From the NCBI RefSeq assembly GCF_015350995.1, contig NZ_JADKRW010000003.1, forward strand, positions 248,001-312,000: DNA of 64,000 bases, read 5' to 3'. This stretch comes from Curtobacterium sp. VKM Ac-1393 (GTDB lineage: Bacteria > Actinomycetota > Actinomycetes > Actinomycetales > Microbacteriaceae). Positions within the stretch are counted from its first letter, which is position 1. Each line of letters starts with the position of its first letter. This document shows positions 51,653 to 60,048 of this stretch, piece after piece. The translations under genes and the position numbers were made by a program. A model generated the notes under the pieces. The model made no database searches. It had not been told where the DNA came from and saw only the letters and a list, made by a program, of their open reading frames with translations.

Positions 51653-52579
51653 TCAGCCCTTCACGGCGCCGGTCAGGACACCCTTGGCGAAGTGCCGCTG
51701 CAGGAACGGGTAGAGGATGAGGATGGGGACGATCGAGACGACGAGGATCGCCATCTGGATAGACGCCTGCGGGGGCAGCGCGTCGGAGCTCGTGCCGAGG
51801 TCGGCGCCGCCGAGCTGCGCGTTGTTGATCACGTAGGTGCGGAGGACCAGCTGCAGCGGCCACTTCGCGGTGTCGTTGATGTAGAGCAGGGCGTTGAAGA
51901 AGGCGTTCCAGTAGCCGACCGCGTAGAACAGCCCGATGACGGCGAGGACGGCCTTCGACAGCGGGAGCACGATCCGCAGGAAGACGCCGAAGTCACCGGC
52001 GCCGTCGATGCGGGCGCTCTCGATGAGCTCTCGCGGGATCGCCATGAAGAACGAGCGCATCACGATCACGTTGAACGCGCTGAGCGCCGTCGGCAGGATG
52101 AGCGCCCAGTAGGAGTCGAGCAGGCCGAACTGCTTGACCACGAGGTAGTTCGGGATGAGCCCCGGCGCGAACAGCAGGCTGACCAGCACGAGACCCAGGA
52201 CCACGCCGTGTCCGTAGGATCCCGGCCGGCTCAGCGCGTACGCCAGCATCGCGGTGACGAACAGGCTGATCAGGGTGCCGACCGTGGTGATGCCGACACT
52301 GACGAGCAGTGCCCGGGTGACGACGCCACCGGCGAAGATGCTCTCGTAGGCACTGAAGTCGAGCCCGGTCGGCCACATCACGAAGCCTCCGGCGCCGTTG
52401 ACCTGGCTGGAGGACGCGACGCTCGTCGAGACGATACCGAGGAACGGCAGCAGGACGACCAGGCAGATCACGAGCAGGACGAACCCGGTCAGCAGCCGAC
52501 CGGGCAGCGGTGGGGCGTCCAGCGGGCGGTGCTTCCGGGTGGTCCCCGCGGGCACGGTCACGCTCCGGGTGGCGCTCAT
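51653..52579 (-). CDS. carbohydrate ABC permease (LplC/YtcP type)
   Basis: The 308-aa permease has six helices and the EAA loop ELIESARIDGAGDFGVFLRIVLPLSKAV. The C-terminal FLQRHFAKGVLTGAVKG is the hallmark of LplC-like permeases. ATG at 52579 overlaps the stop of the partner permease (ATGA). No ATPase gene is nearby; such importers usually share one MsiK-like ATPase. Confidence 0.93.
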   Translation of the reverse strand: MSATRSVTVPAGTTRKHRPLDAPPLPGRLLTGFVLLVICLVVLLPFLGIVSTSVASSSQVNGAGGFVMWPTGLDFSAYESIFAGGVVTRALLVSVGITTVGTLISLFVTAMLAYALSRPGSYGHGVVLGLVLVSLLFAPGLIPNYLVVKQFGLLDSYWALILPTALSAFNVIVMRSFFMAIPRELIESARIDGAGDFGVFLRIVLPLSKAVLAVIGLFYAVGYWNAFFNALLYINDTAKWPLQLVLRTYVINNAQLGGADLGTSSDALPPQASIQMAILVVSIVPILILYPFLQRHFAKGVLTGAVKG

Positions 52580-53565
52580 CGCGACTCCTTCTGGTAGACG
52601 CCCGCTTCGCCGAAGACGTGCGCGAGCTTGTTGGCGCCGAGGACGAGCAGCACGCCGACGACGCCCTTGACGAGCCCGACGGCCGCGGCGACACCCCACT
52701 GCCCGCCGAGCACACCGTTGTTGTAGACGTACGTGTCGAGGACCTCGCTGGCCGCACGACCGACCGCGGCCTGCTGCAAGAGAATCTGCTCGAACCCGAC
52801 GGTGAGCGAGTCACCGAGACGCAGGATGAGCAGCAGGATGATGATGCCGCGCATGCCCGGCAGCGTGACGTGCCAGAGCTGCCGCCAGCGCGAAGCGCCG
52901 TCCATCTTCGCCGCCTCGTACAGGCTGGCGTCGATCGAGCTGAGGACGGCGAGGAACAGGATCGTCGCCCAGCCGGTGTCCTTCCAGATCACCTGGCTGG
53001 TGAGCAGGGCGATGAACCCTCCGGGGTTGCCGAGGAAGTCGATCGCGTCACCGCCCGCGGCACGGATCGCGTTGTTCACGAGCCCGGAACCGCCGAGGAT
53101 CTGCTGGAACACGGCGACGACGATCACCCACGACAGGAAGTGCGGCAGGTACAGGATCGACTGCACGACGCCCTTGATCCGCTCGGACAGCAGCGAGTTG
53201 AGCATGAGCGCCAGGATGATCGGCGCGGGGAACACGAACACGACCTGCACGAGGGTGATCACGAGGGTGTTCCGGAGCGCCCCGAGGAACTCGCCGTTGC
53301 CGTCGAACACCACCGAGAAGTTCTCGAACCCGACCCAGGGGCTGCGGCCGAGCGGGACGAACGGCAGGTACTCCTGGAACGCGATGAGGTTCCCGAGCAG
53401 CGGCAGGTAGTGGAACCCGAGCAGCAGGGCGACTCCCGGCAGGCCCATCAGCAGCAGCACCCGGTCGCGGCGGATCCGCTGCCACGTGCTCCGTCGGCGG
53501 AGCCCGGGGTCGGGTGGTGGTGCGGTGTGCGCGGTGGTCGTCGCGCGGACGTCGAGCTTCGTCAC
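52576..53565 (-). CDS. carbohydrate ABC permease (LplB type)
   Basis: The 329-aa permease has the long N-terminus, PGVALLLGFHYLPLLGNLIAFQEY, and the EAA loop SLYEAAKMDGASRWRQLWHVTLPGM. It pairs with the LplC-type permease. GTG at 53565 has GGAGGAGG upstream. A LacI-type operator lies 60-90 nt before its start, so the divergent LacI regulator probably controls it. Confidence 0.93.
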   Translation of the reverse strand: MTKLDVRATTTAHTAPPPDPGLRRRSTWQRIRRDRVLLLMGLPGVALLLGFHYLPLLGNLIAFQEYLPFVPLGRSPWVGFENFSVVFDGNGEFLGALRNTLVITLVQVVFVFPAPIILALMLNSLLSERIKGVVQSILYLPHFLSWVIVVAVFQQILGGSGLVNNAIRAAGGDAIDFLGNPGGFIALLTSQVIWKDTGWATILFLAVLSSIDASLYEAAKMDGASRWRQLWHVTLPGMRGIIILLLILRLGDSLTVGFEQILLQQAAVGRAASEVLDTYVYNNGVLGGQWGVAAAVGLVKGVVGVLLVLGANKLAHVFGEAGVYQKESR

Positions 53566-53621
53566 TCGGTGGCCTCCTCCGTTGGATTCCTGCAGCGACC
53601 CTGGCGTGCGGAGTTGCAACG

Positions 53622-53648
53622 TGGCAATCCGTTGCCAAACGTTTCCAT
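53622..53648. promoter_or_regulatory. LacI-type operator between the importer and its regulator
   Basis: TGGCAATCCGTTGCCA (53622-53637) is a perfect 6-bp dyad. The overlapping TGCCAAACGTTTCCAT (53633-53648) fits the LacI/GalR operator shape with a central CG. GTTGCAAC (53613-53620) is another small palindrome. Confidence 0.6.
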
Positions 53649-53716
53649 CGTTGTAACGCTCCAGTGAGCGCACACCCGCGGCCACGCACGACGACTCCAC
53701 CGGAGACCGGCCGCGC

Positions 53717-53722
53717 TACGCT
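53717..53722 (+). promoter_or_regulatory. -10 hexamer TACGCT for the LacI gene
   Basis: TACGCT, 7-nt spacer, then ATG at 53730. Confidence 0.5.
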
Positions 53723-53729
53723 CGTCCCG

Positions 53730-54737
53730 ATGCGCGCAACCGTGCGGGACGTGGCCACCCTCGCCGGGGTGTCGCCGAAGACCGTCTCCAACGTCATCAA
53801 CGGCGGCGTCGTGGTGCGCCCGGAGACCCGCGAGCGCGTCGAGCGGGCCGTCGCCGAACTCGACTACGTGCCGAACCTGTCCGCCCGCGGGCTGCGGAAC
53901 GGCCGCTCCGGTGCGATTGCCCTGACCCTTCCCGAGATGGGCAGCGCCTACTCCGCCGAACTCGCGCAGTGGTTCGTCGAACTCGCCCGCGAGCGCGGAT
54001 GGGTCGTCCAGCTCGACCAGACCGGCAACGACCCGGCCCGCGAGCGCGAACTCGTCTCACGAGCCCGCGCCCACCTCGTCGACGGCCTCGTGCTCAACCC
54101 GGTGTCGCTCAGCGCGAGCGTCCTGGCCTCGACCGAGGGGCTGCCGCCGACCGTCGTGATCGGTGAGGTCGAGCCCGAGCACGTCGACCAGGTGCACGTC
54201 GACAGCCGGGCCGCCGCCGAGCAGGTCACCGCCTACCTGGTGTCCCGGGGCCACCGCCGGATCGCCGTCGTCGGTGCCGCCCGGGCATCAGAGCCCACCG
54301 CCACCAGCGAGCTGCGGGAGCGCGGGTACCTCGCTGCACTCGCCACTGCCGGGATCGAACCGGACCCGGCGCTGCGGGTGCCGCTGCCGTCCTGGACCAC
54401 GAGTTCGGCGGCGACGGCGTTCGCGGCCTGGCTCGACGAGCACCCCCTGCCCGACGCCGTGTTCGCGTTCACGGACTCGATCGCCTTCGGCGTGCTGCAC
54501 GTCCTGGCCGCCCGAGGTGTCCGCGTCCCCGAGGACGTCAGCGTCATCGGGTTCGACGACATCGACGGTGCGGCGTACGCGATCCCCGCGCTCAGCACGG
54601 TGTCGTTCGACCGGCGGGCGTTCGCGACGGCAGCGCTCGACCTGCTGACCCGACGGATCGAGGACCGGAGCCTGCCACCGGAGACCGTGGTGGTGCCGCA
54701 CCGCATCGTCGAGCGCGCGAGCGTCGCTGACCGCTGA
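53730..54737 (+). CDS. LacI-family transcriptional regulator
   Basis: The 335-aa protein has the LacI HTH and hinge (TVRDVATLAGVSPKTVSNVINGG, about 4-26, and the hinge near PNLSARGLR). A periplasmic-binding-like sugar-sensing domain follows (VSVIGFDDIDGAAYAIPALSTVSFDRRA). It probably represses the divergent Lpl-type importer until the sugar ligand binds. Confidence 0.94.
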   Translation: MRATVRDVATLAGVSPKTVSNVINGGVVVRPETRERVERAVAELDYVPNLSARGLRNGRSGAIALTLPEMGSAYSAELAQWFVELARERGWVVQLDQTGNDPARERELVSRARAHLVDGLVLNPVSLSASVLASTEGLPPTVVIGEVEPEHVDQVHVDSRAAAEQVTAYLVSRGHRRIAVVGAARASEPTATSELRERGYLAALATAGIEPDPALRVPLPSWTTSSAATAFAAWLDEHPLPDAVFAFTDSIAFGVLHVLAARGVRVPEDVSVIGFDDIDGAAYAIPALSTVSFDRRAFATAALDLLTRRIEDRSLPPETVVVPHRIVERASVADR

Positions 54738-54784
54738 CCTGCGTTGCTCCGCCCGGGGTTCCACAACTCGCCGCGTGCGCATCG

Positions 54785-54842
54785 CCGAGGTTCCGAACCG
54801 CGGCGATCCGAGCGCCGACTTGCCGAGATTTCGGAACCTCGG
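54785..54842. terminator. perfect hairpin between convergent lacI and hydrolase genes
   Basis: CCGAGGTTCCGAA (54785-54797) and TTCGGAACCTCGG (54830-54842) are perfect 13-bp arms with a 32-nt loop. Confidence 0.5.
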
Positions 54843-54874
54843 GGACAGGGACGGGCCGGGCGCGGCGCGGCGCC

Positions 54875-55606
54875 TCAGGCCGGGTCGGCGGCCGCCAGGA
54901 CCGCGTCGCGCGTGCGGGCGTCACCGAGGATCCGGAAGTGCCCGCCCACCGGCAGCCGCACGTTCGTCGCCCCGGACAGTTCACTGCCCTCGGGGATGAG
55001 CGTGTCGAACACCCCGTAGACCGAGGTGATGCGGGCGTTCGCGTCGAGCTCCCGCGCCAGTCCGGCCAGCACGGGGTCGGCCGCCCGGAACACCCGCAGG
55101 TGCCGTACCGGAGCCAGTCGCGCGTAGCCCGACCCGGCGAACGGCGTCGACACGGCGACCATGCGGTCGATGCGGCCGTGGTCGTCGAGCTGGGTCATCG
55201 CGTACTTCCCGATGAGCCCGCCCTTGCTGTGCGCGAGCACGAGCACGTTCCGCAGGCCGTGCTGCTCGAGGTACGCGAACACGTCGCGCGCCGAGTCCGG
55301 CACCGGCCGCAGGTTGTGCCGCAGCACCGGCAGCACGTGCACCGGGTGCCCGCGGTCGTGCAGGGCGTCCATGAGCGGCCGCATGAAGTGCCAGGTCTCG
55401 TAGACGCCGGGGATCACGACGACGGGCTGGCCGTCGCCGGTCCGGTAGTCGTCAGCGGTGGTGGGCCCGAGGCTCCGGACCTGCCACGAGATCGCGTACC
55501 ACCAGTCGAGTGCGGCCCACCTCGCGCGTCGCACCAGCGGGATGCCGGGAGGCACGGGTCGACCCGTGCGCGTCGGCCCCGTCGCCGAGGTGGTCGGCTC
55601 GGTCAT
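54875..55606 (-). CDS. alpha/beta-hydrolase, lipase-like
   Basis: The 243-aa protein has VVVIPGVYETWHFMRPLM, a nucleophile elbow AHSKGG (a G-x-S-x-G variant), SVYGVFDTLIP for the acid and a late GGHF His. It resembles small triacylglycerol lipase- or esterase-type hydrolases. There is no signal peptide. GGAGGGCC precedes the ATG at 55606, which overlaps the stop of the second hydrolase (ATGA). Confidence 0.82.
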   Translation of the reverse strand: MTEPTTSATGPTRTGRPVPPGIPLVRRARWAALDWWYAISWQVRSLGPTTADDYRTGDGQPVVVIPGVYETWHFMRPLMDALHDRGHPVHVLPVLRHNLRPVPDSARDVFAYLEQHGLRNVLVLAHSKGGLIGKYAMTQLDDHGRIDRMVAVSTPFAGSGYARLAPVRHLRVFRAADPVLAGLARELDANARITSVYGVFDTLIPEGSELSGATNVRLPVGGHFRILGDARTRDAVLAAADPA

Positions 55607-56376
55607 CGGAGGCCCTCCATCGTCTGGGAGCGTCGGAACTCGCCGACGAGTCGGGCGAACGCGACGGGGTGCCGCTCCTGCACGTGGTGCGGCCCCGGGA
55701 GTTCGACGAACGATCCTCGCGGTGCGCGGGCTGCCACGCCGACGGCCCAGTCGCGGCGCACGATCGGATCCTCGGCGCCCCGGACGACGAGGACGGGTCG
55801 GCGCACTTCGGCGATCGTGTCCTCCAGCCGGTACCGGAGCATCGGGGGGAGCTCACGGAGGTACTGCCGCAGGCTCCGCAGGTAGTCGGTGACGAGCACG
55901 CCGTTCATCCGGAGCCCCTCGCCCGCCCCGTCGCGGAACAGGTCCGACGCCACCAACGGCAATGAGCGACGCTCCACCGGGATCACCGGGCTGACCAGCA
56001 CGACGGACCCGACCGACGCGGGGTGCTGCCGGGCGGCCTCGGTCACGACCTGCGCGCCCATCGACTGTCCGACGAGCACGAGGTCGTCGGCTCCCCGCGA
56101 ACGGACAGCCCGGACGACCAGGTCGCCGAGCTCGGCCATCGACAGCGACCGTCCGGCCGACGGCAGTCCGCCGAACCCGGGCAGGTCGACGCTGACCGTG
56201 CGGTGGGTCGCGGCGAGGGCGTGCTGCGACCGCGCGAACGAGCGGTGGGACATGCCGATGCCGTGGACCAGCACGACCGTGGGGAGGAGGTCGCTGCGCA
56301 GGCGTCCTGCGGGGGCCGCCGTGTGCAGGCGCACGGACAAGCCATCGATCCGGATCGTCTCCACCTTGGCGCGCAC
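55603..56376 (-). CDS. alpha/beta-hydrolase
   Basis: The 257-aa protein has the oxyanion loop VLVHGIGMSHRSF, the elbow GQSMGAQ, D in GAEDPI and H in PGPHHVQE. This is a complete Ser-Asp-His triad of the HGxx-type family. It probably is a cytosolic esterase or carboxylesterase; the substrate is unknown. GTG at 56376 is preceded by TAGCCT and a 6-nt spacer. Confidence 0.88.
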   Translation of the reverse strand: MRAKVETIRIDGLSVRLHTAAPAGRLRSDLLPTVVLVHGIGMSHRSFARSQHALAATHRTVSVDLPGFGGLPSAGRSLSMAELGDLVVRAVRSRGADDLVLVGQSMGAQVVTEAARQHPASVGSVVLVSPVIPVERRSLPLVASDLFRDGAGEGLRMNGVLVTDYLRSLRQYLRELPPMLRYRLEDTIAEVRRPVLVVRGAEDPIVRRDWAVGVAARAPRGSFVELPGPHHVQERHPVAFARLVGEFRRSQTMEGLR

Positions 56377-56382
56377 GAACCG

Positions 56383-56388
56383 AGGCTA
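56383..56388 (-). promoter_or_regulatory. -10 hexamer TAGCCT for the hydrolase pair
   Basis: TAGCCT, 6-nt spacer, then GTG at 56376. Confidence 0.5.
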
Positions 56389-56459
56389 CGCGGCAGTTCG
56401 CAGCACCGGATCAGCGTCGTCATCGGCCGCCCACAGACACGGGGTGTGCACTGCCTTCC

Positions 56460-56972
56460 ATGAGCGACACCACTCCCCCGAACGGCCACGAGCCGGGCGA
56501 CGCCGCCCGCACTCCCCCGGCAGCGGCACCGGCCGGCTGGGGTTCGGCCCCGACGCCGACCTCGACCGCCACCCTCGACGCGCCAGCACCCGCACCGAAC
56601 CAGTACGCCCAGCAGCCCTACCGGGCCGACGCAGGTTCCTGGAACGCCGTCGACCCGAACGGCACCACCCCCTGGTACGGCGCCTCGGCCCCGACGAACC
56701 GGAAGAGCGCACCGAAACCGCCGTGGTTCTGGCCGGTCCTGGCTGCGATCGTCGGACTCGCAGCGCTGCTCGTCGGCGGTGGCATCGGCTTCGCCATCGG
56801 TCATGCGATCGGTGGGAACCAGTCCCAGTCGACCACGCAGGTACCCGGCACGAACGGCGGGACGAACGGCGGCACGAACCAGTTCCCGGGCAACGGCACC
56901 GGGCAGCTCCCCGGGTACGGATCCGGCAGCGGCACGGACGGCAGCAGCAGCGACAGCGGCACCGGCAGCTGA
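56460..56972 (+). CDS. Pro/Ala-rich single-pass membrane protein
   Basis: The 170-aa protein has a disordered Pro/Ala/Thr N-terminus (1-80, with WYGAS-type motifs), one helix (about 88-118, WFWPVLAAIVGLAALLVGGGIGFAIGHAIG) and a Gly/Ser/Thr/Asn-rich tail (TNGG repeats). Low-complexity ends around one helix are common in actinobacterial envelope proteins of unknown role. No domain is recognised. Confidence 0.7.
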   Translation: MSDTTPPNGHEPGDAARTPPAAAPAGWGSAPTPTSTATLDAPAPAPNQYAQQPYRADAGSWNAVDPNGTTPWYGASAPTNRKSAPKPPWFWPVLAAIVGLAALLVGGGIGFAIGHAIGGNQSQSTTQVPGTNGGTNGGTNQFPGNGTGQLPGYGSGSGTDGSSSDSGTGS

Positions 56973-56979
56973 TCCGCAG

Positions 56980-56985
56980 TACGCT
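56980..56985 (+). promoter_or_regulatory. -10 hexamer TACGCT for the RibD/DHFR-like gene
   Basis: TACGCT, 6-nt spacer, then ATG at 56992. Confidence 0.5.
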
Positions 56986-56991
56986 CCGGCC

Positions 56992-57540
56992 ATGCGCAAG
57001 GTCACCGCAGGGCTGTTCACGTCGGTCGACGGCGTCGTGCAGGACCCGTACGAGTTCCAGTACGACAGCTTCGACGACGAGCTCGGGGCCGGGATGGGCG
57101 CCTTCATGGCCCGCACCGACACCGTCCTGCTCGGCCGGAACAGCTACCTCGAGTGGGCCGAGTGGTGGCCCGCGCACCCGGACGACCCGTTCGGGCAGTG
57201 GATCAACCCGATCGAGAAGTACGTGGCCTCCACGACGCTCGGCGACGACCTGACGTGGCAGAACACCACCAGGATCCCCGGCGACCTCGACACCTTCGTC
57301 CGCGAGCTCAAGGAACGCGACGGCGCCGACATCGCGGTGTGCGGCAGCGTGAGCGTCGTCCGGCACCTGCTGTTCGCGGGACTCCTGGACGAACTGCAGC
57401 TGATGGTGCACCCGGCAATCGCCGGCGCCGGCCGGAAGCTCTTCGAGCCGACCGACCCGGCCACGCGTCTGCGGCTGGTCGACAGCACCGTGACGAGCAA
57501 GGGGAACGTCGTGAGCACCTACGCACGGCTCGACGCCTGA
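56992..57540 (+). CDS. DHFR-fold reductase, RibD C-terminal type
   Basis: The 182-aa protein has the RibD_C/DHFR-like start KVTAGLFTSVDGVVQDP, LLGRNSYLEWAEWWP, a Gly-rich nucleotide stretch DIAVCGSVSVVRHLL and the late LDELQLMVHPAIAGAGRKLF. These stand-alone proteins are NADPH-dependent reductases of unsettled substrate. Confidence 0.88.
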   Translation: MRKVTAGLFTSVDGVVQDPYEFQYDSFDDELGAGMGAFMARTDTVLLGRNSYLEWAEWWPAHPDDPFGQWINPIEKYVASTTLGDDLTWQNTTRIPGDLDTFVRELKERDGADIAVCGSVSVVRHLLFAGLLDELQLMVHPAIAGAGRKLFEPTDPATRLRLVDSTVTSKGNVVSTYARLDA

Positions 57541-57643
57541 CGGAGCCGACCCGGGCCTCCCGGTCGGCAGTGGACGGGAGCGGTCCACAGCGCGCGTACC
57601 CTCGTGGGTGACCACCTCACGAACCGAAGAAAGCCGGATCAGC

Positions 57644-58942
57644 ATGCCCCAGGACACCCGCCCGCACGTCGTCATCGTCGGCGGTGGATTCGCCGGTGTC
57701 GCTGCCATGCGCGAGCTGGCGGACGCTCCCGTCCGGGTGACGCTCGTCGACCGGCACGTCTACAACATGTTCCAGCCCCTCATGTACCAGGTGGCGACGG
57801 GCGGACTGAACGCCGGCGACGTGACGTACTTCCTGCGCAGCCTGCGCGCCAAGCAGGACAACGCCGAGTTCCGGCACGGCCTGCTCACCGGCATCCGGAC
57901 CGACGAACGCATCGCCGAGATGTCCGACGGCGAGCACCTGCACTACGACTACCTCGTGCTCGCGAACGGCGTGAACACGAGCTACTTCGGCACCCCGGGC
58001 GCCTACGAGTACGCGTACTCGATGTACTCCCGCTCGCAGGCCCTGCGCATCCGCGACGAGCTGTTCACCCGTTTGGAAGAAGCCGCGGCGAACCAGGGCC
58101 CCGACGAGATCAAGATCGTCATCGTCGGCGGCGGCGCGACCGGCGTCGAGATGGCCGGCGCGCTCGCGGAGCTCCGCGACCAGGCACTCGAGGGTGCCTA
58201 CCCCGAACTCGACAAGGGCGCCATCACGATCACGCTCGTGCACCGCAGCGGCGAACTGCTCAAGCCGTTCGCCCCGCGCCTGCGCCGGTACGCGGCCAAG
58301 GTCCTGCGGAAACGCGGCGTCGTCCTCCGGCTGAACACCGGCGTCTCCGAGGTCAAGACCGACGGCGTGATGACGGCCGACGGCGAGTTCATCCCCGCCT
58401 CGCAGGTCATCTGGGCCACCGGAGTCGCCGCCCACAAGGAGGTCTCGGGCTGGGGCCTGCCGCAGACCAGCGGCGGACGCATCCAGGTCGGCGACGACCT
58501 GCGCGTCAACGGTGCCGAGCGGATCTTCTCGGCCGGCGACATCGCGGCGCAGTCCGAGGCCCTCGCACAGCTGGCCCAGCCGGCGCTGCAGGGTGGACGG
58601 CACGTCGCGAAGCAGATCAAGCGTCTGCTCGAGGGCAAGCCCACCGAGCACTTCAAGTACTTCGACAAGGGCACGATGGCGACCATCGGCACGAACGCCG
58701 CGGTCGCGCAGCTGCGGGGTGGCATCACGCTCGTCGGGCCGGTCGCGTGGCTGGCGTGGGTGGCGGTGCACATCGCGTCGCTGCTCGGCAACGGCAACCG
58801 GCTGTCGACGCTGTCGCACTTCTTCGTCCGCTACCTGTGGTTCATGCGAAAGCGTGCGATCCCGATCGTCGGCGACGTCCGGCCCGTGCGCCCGAACGGC
58901 GACCGCGAGCCGGAGCCGTGGCAGATGCAGAAGTCCGAGTAG
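57644..58942 (+). CDS. NADH dehydrogenase-like FAD oxidoreductase (NDH-2 type)
   Basis: The 432-aa protein has two dinucleotide motifs: HVVIVGGGFAGVAAM at the N-terminus for FAD and KIVIVGGGATGVEMAG at about 155 for NAD(P)H. It has the FAD-binding IFSAGDIA and a C-terminal amphipathic membrane-association stretch. NDH-2 enzymes pass electrons from NADH to quinone without pumping protons. The ATG at 57644 matches the fold; a leaderless GTG at 57608 (TACCCT, 5-nt spacer) would add 12 residues. Confidence 0.9.
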   Translation: MPQDTRPHVVIVGGGFAGVAAMRELADAPVRVTLVDRHVYNMFQPLMYQVATGGLNAGDVTYFLRSLRAKQDNAEFRHGLLTGIRTDERIAEMSDGEHLHYDYLVLANGVNTSYFGTPGAYEYAYSMYSRSQALRIRDELFTRLEEAAANQGPDEIKIVIVGGGATGVEMAGALAELRDQALEGAYPELDKGAITITLVHRSGELLKPFAPRLRRYAAKVLRKRGVVLRLNTGVSEVKTDGVMTADGEFIPASQVIWATGVAAHKEVSGWGLPQTSGGRIQVGDDLRVNGAERIFSAGDIAAQSEALAQLAQPALQGGRHVAKQIKRLLEGKPTEHFKYFDKGTMATIGTNAAVAQLRGGITLVGPVAWLAWVAVHIASLLGNGNRLSTLSHFFVRYLWFMRKRAIPIVGDVRPVRPNGDREPEPWQMQKSE

Positions 58943-59028
58943 GCGAAACTCCGTTTCACGACGGCGCTCCGGCTGAAAACGACATTCGCCGTTCACCTCC
59001 GGAGGCCGCCCCGTTCACCATCGCTGCA

Positions 59029-59034
59029 TAGCGT
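59029..59034 (+). promoter_or_regulatory. -10 hexamer TAGCGT for the RpiR gene
   Basis: TAGCGT, 6-nt spacer, then GTG-ATG at 59041. Confidence 0.5.
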
Positions 59035-59040
59035 TGCAGC

Positions 59041-59931
59041 GTGATGAAAATCAGTTCCGCCGCACCGGCAGACGTGAACACGACGTCCAACGCCACCGGC
59101 ATCGTCGAGCGCATCCGCGCCGAGCTCCCACGCTTCAGCCCGGCGGAGCGTCGGGTCGCCGACGTCGTGCTCCGCGACCCGCTCGACGTGATCCACCGGT
59201 CCGTCAGCGAGCTCGCCGCCGACGCCGACACCTCGCCGGCCACCGTCGTCCGCCTCTGCGCGAGCGTCGGGCTGCGCGGGTACCAGGAACTCAAGATCAC
59301 CCTGGCGAGCGAGTCCATCCCCGGCGAGCGCCGCGTGCTCGGTGACGTCGCCCCCGGGGACACCGTGGCGGACATCACCCACAAGGTGATGGACGGCACC
59401 GCCCGTGCCGTCGAGACGGCCTCGCGCGCAGTCGACACGGCGGCGCTCGAGCGCATCGCACGCCTGCTGCTCGGCGCGCGCCGGGTGGTGTTCGGCGCGG
59501 TCGGCACGTCCGCACCGCTCGCCCTCGACACCGCCTACCGCTTCGTCACCGTCGGCATCGACGCATCGTTCGCGCCCGACGTGCACACGCAGCACGTGAC
59601 CGCGCGGATGCTCGGTGCCGGTGACGTGTTCTTCGCGATCAGCCACACCGGATCGACCTTCGAGACGCTCGCGACCGCGCGCGCCGCGACGGCCGCCGGG
59701 GCCACGACGGTCGCGCTGACGAGCTTCTCGCGCTCCCCGCTCACCGAGCTCGCCGACGTGACCGTGGTCGCCGGGAGCGCTGAGACGAACTACCGGGTCG
59801 AGGCGATGGCGAGCCGCATCGTGCACCTCGCGGTCCTGGACGCACTGTTCGTCGTCCTGTCCCAGCTCGGTCCGACGAGCGAGTCCCGTCTCGCACTCAC
59901 CGAGGACGTCCTCATCGAGCACCGCATCTAG
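59041..59931 (+). CDS. MurR/RpiR-family regulator
   Basis: The 296-aa protein has the N-terminal HTH_6 (RIRAELPRFSPAERRVADVVLRDP, SVSELAADADTSPATVVRLCASVGLRGYQELKI; about 20-85) and a C-terminal SIS domain (about 130-260, FGAVGTSAPLALDTAYRF, FFAISHTGSTFETLATARAA). SIS domains sense phosphosugars. It lies 117 nt upstream of the phosphoesterase operon on the same strand and is its likely regulator, sensing a phosphorylated sugar or polyol. Confidence 0.93.
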   Translation: MMKISSAAPADVNTTSNATGIVERIRAELPRFSPAERRVADVVLRDPLDVIHRSVSELAADADTSPATVVRLCASVGLRGYQELKITLASESIPGERRVLGDVAPGDTVADITHKVMDGTARAVETASRAVDTAALERIARLLLGARRVVFGAVGTSAPLALDTAYRFVTVGIDASFAPDVHTQHVTARMLGAGDVFFAISHTGSTFETLATARAATAAGATTVALTSFSRSPLTELADVTVVAGSAETNYRVEAMASRIVHLAVLDALFVVLSQLGPTSESRLALTEDVLIEHRI

Positions 59932-60048
59932 CCCTCCTCCGCTCGCCCCTCCCGCCCCACCTGCGCCAGGCCCGCGGCACCCCGCCACCGGGTCGGTCCG
60001 GCGCGCCCGGAACCCGTCCCCTCCGCCCCCCACCACAGGAGCCTCCCC

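Noticed and set aside
57541-57590. Another full copy of the dispersed palindrome.
   Set aside because: Only CCGGGCCTCCCGG resembles the core and the arms do not extend. It is at most a relic.
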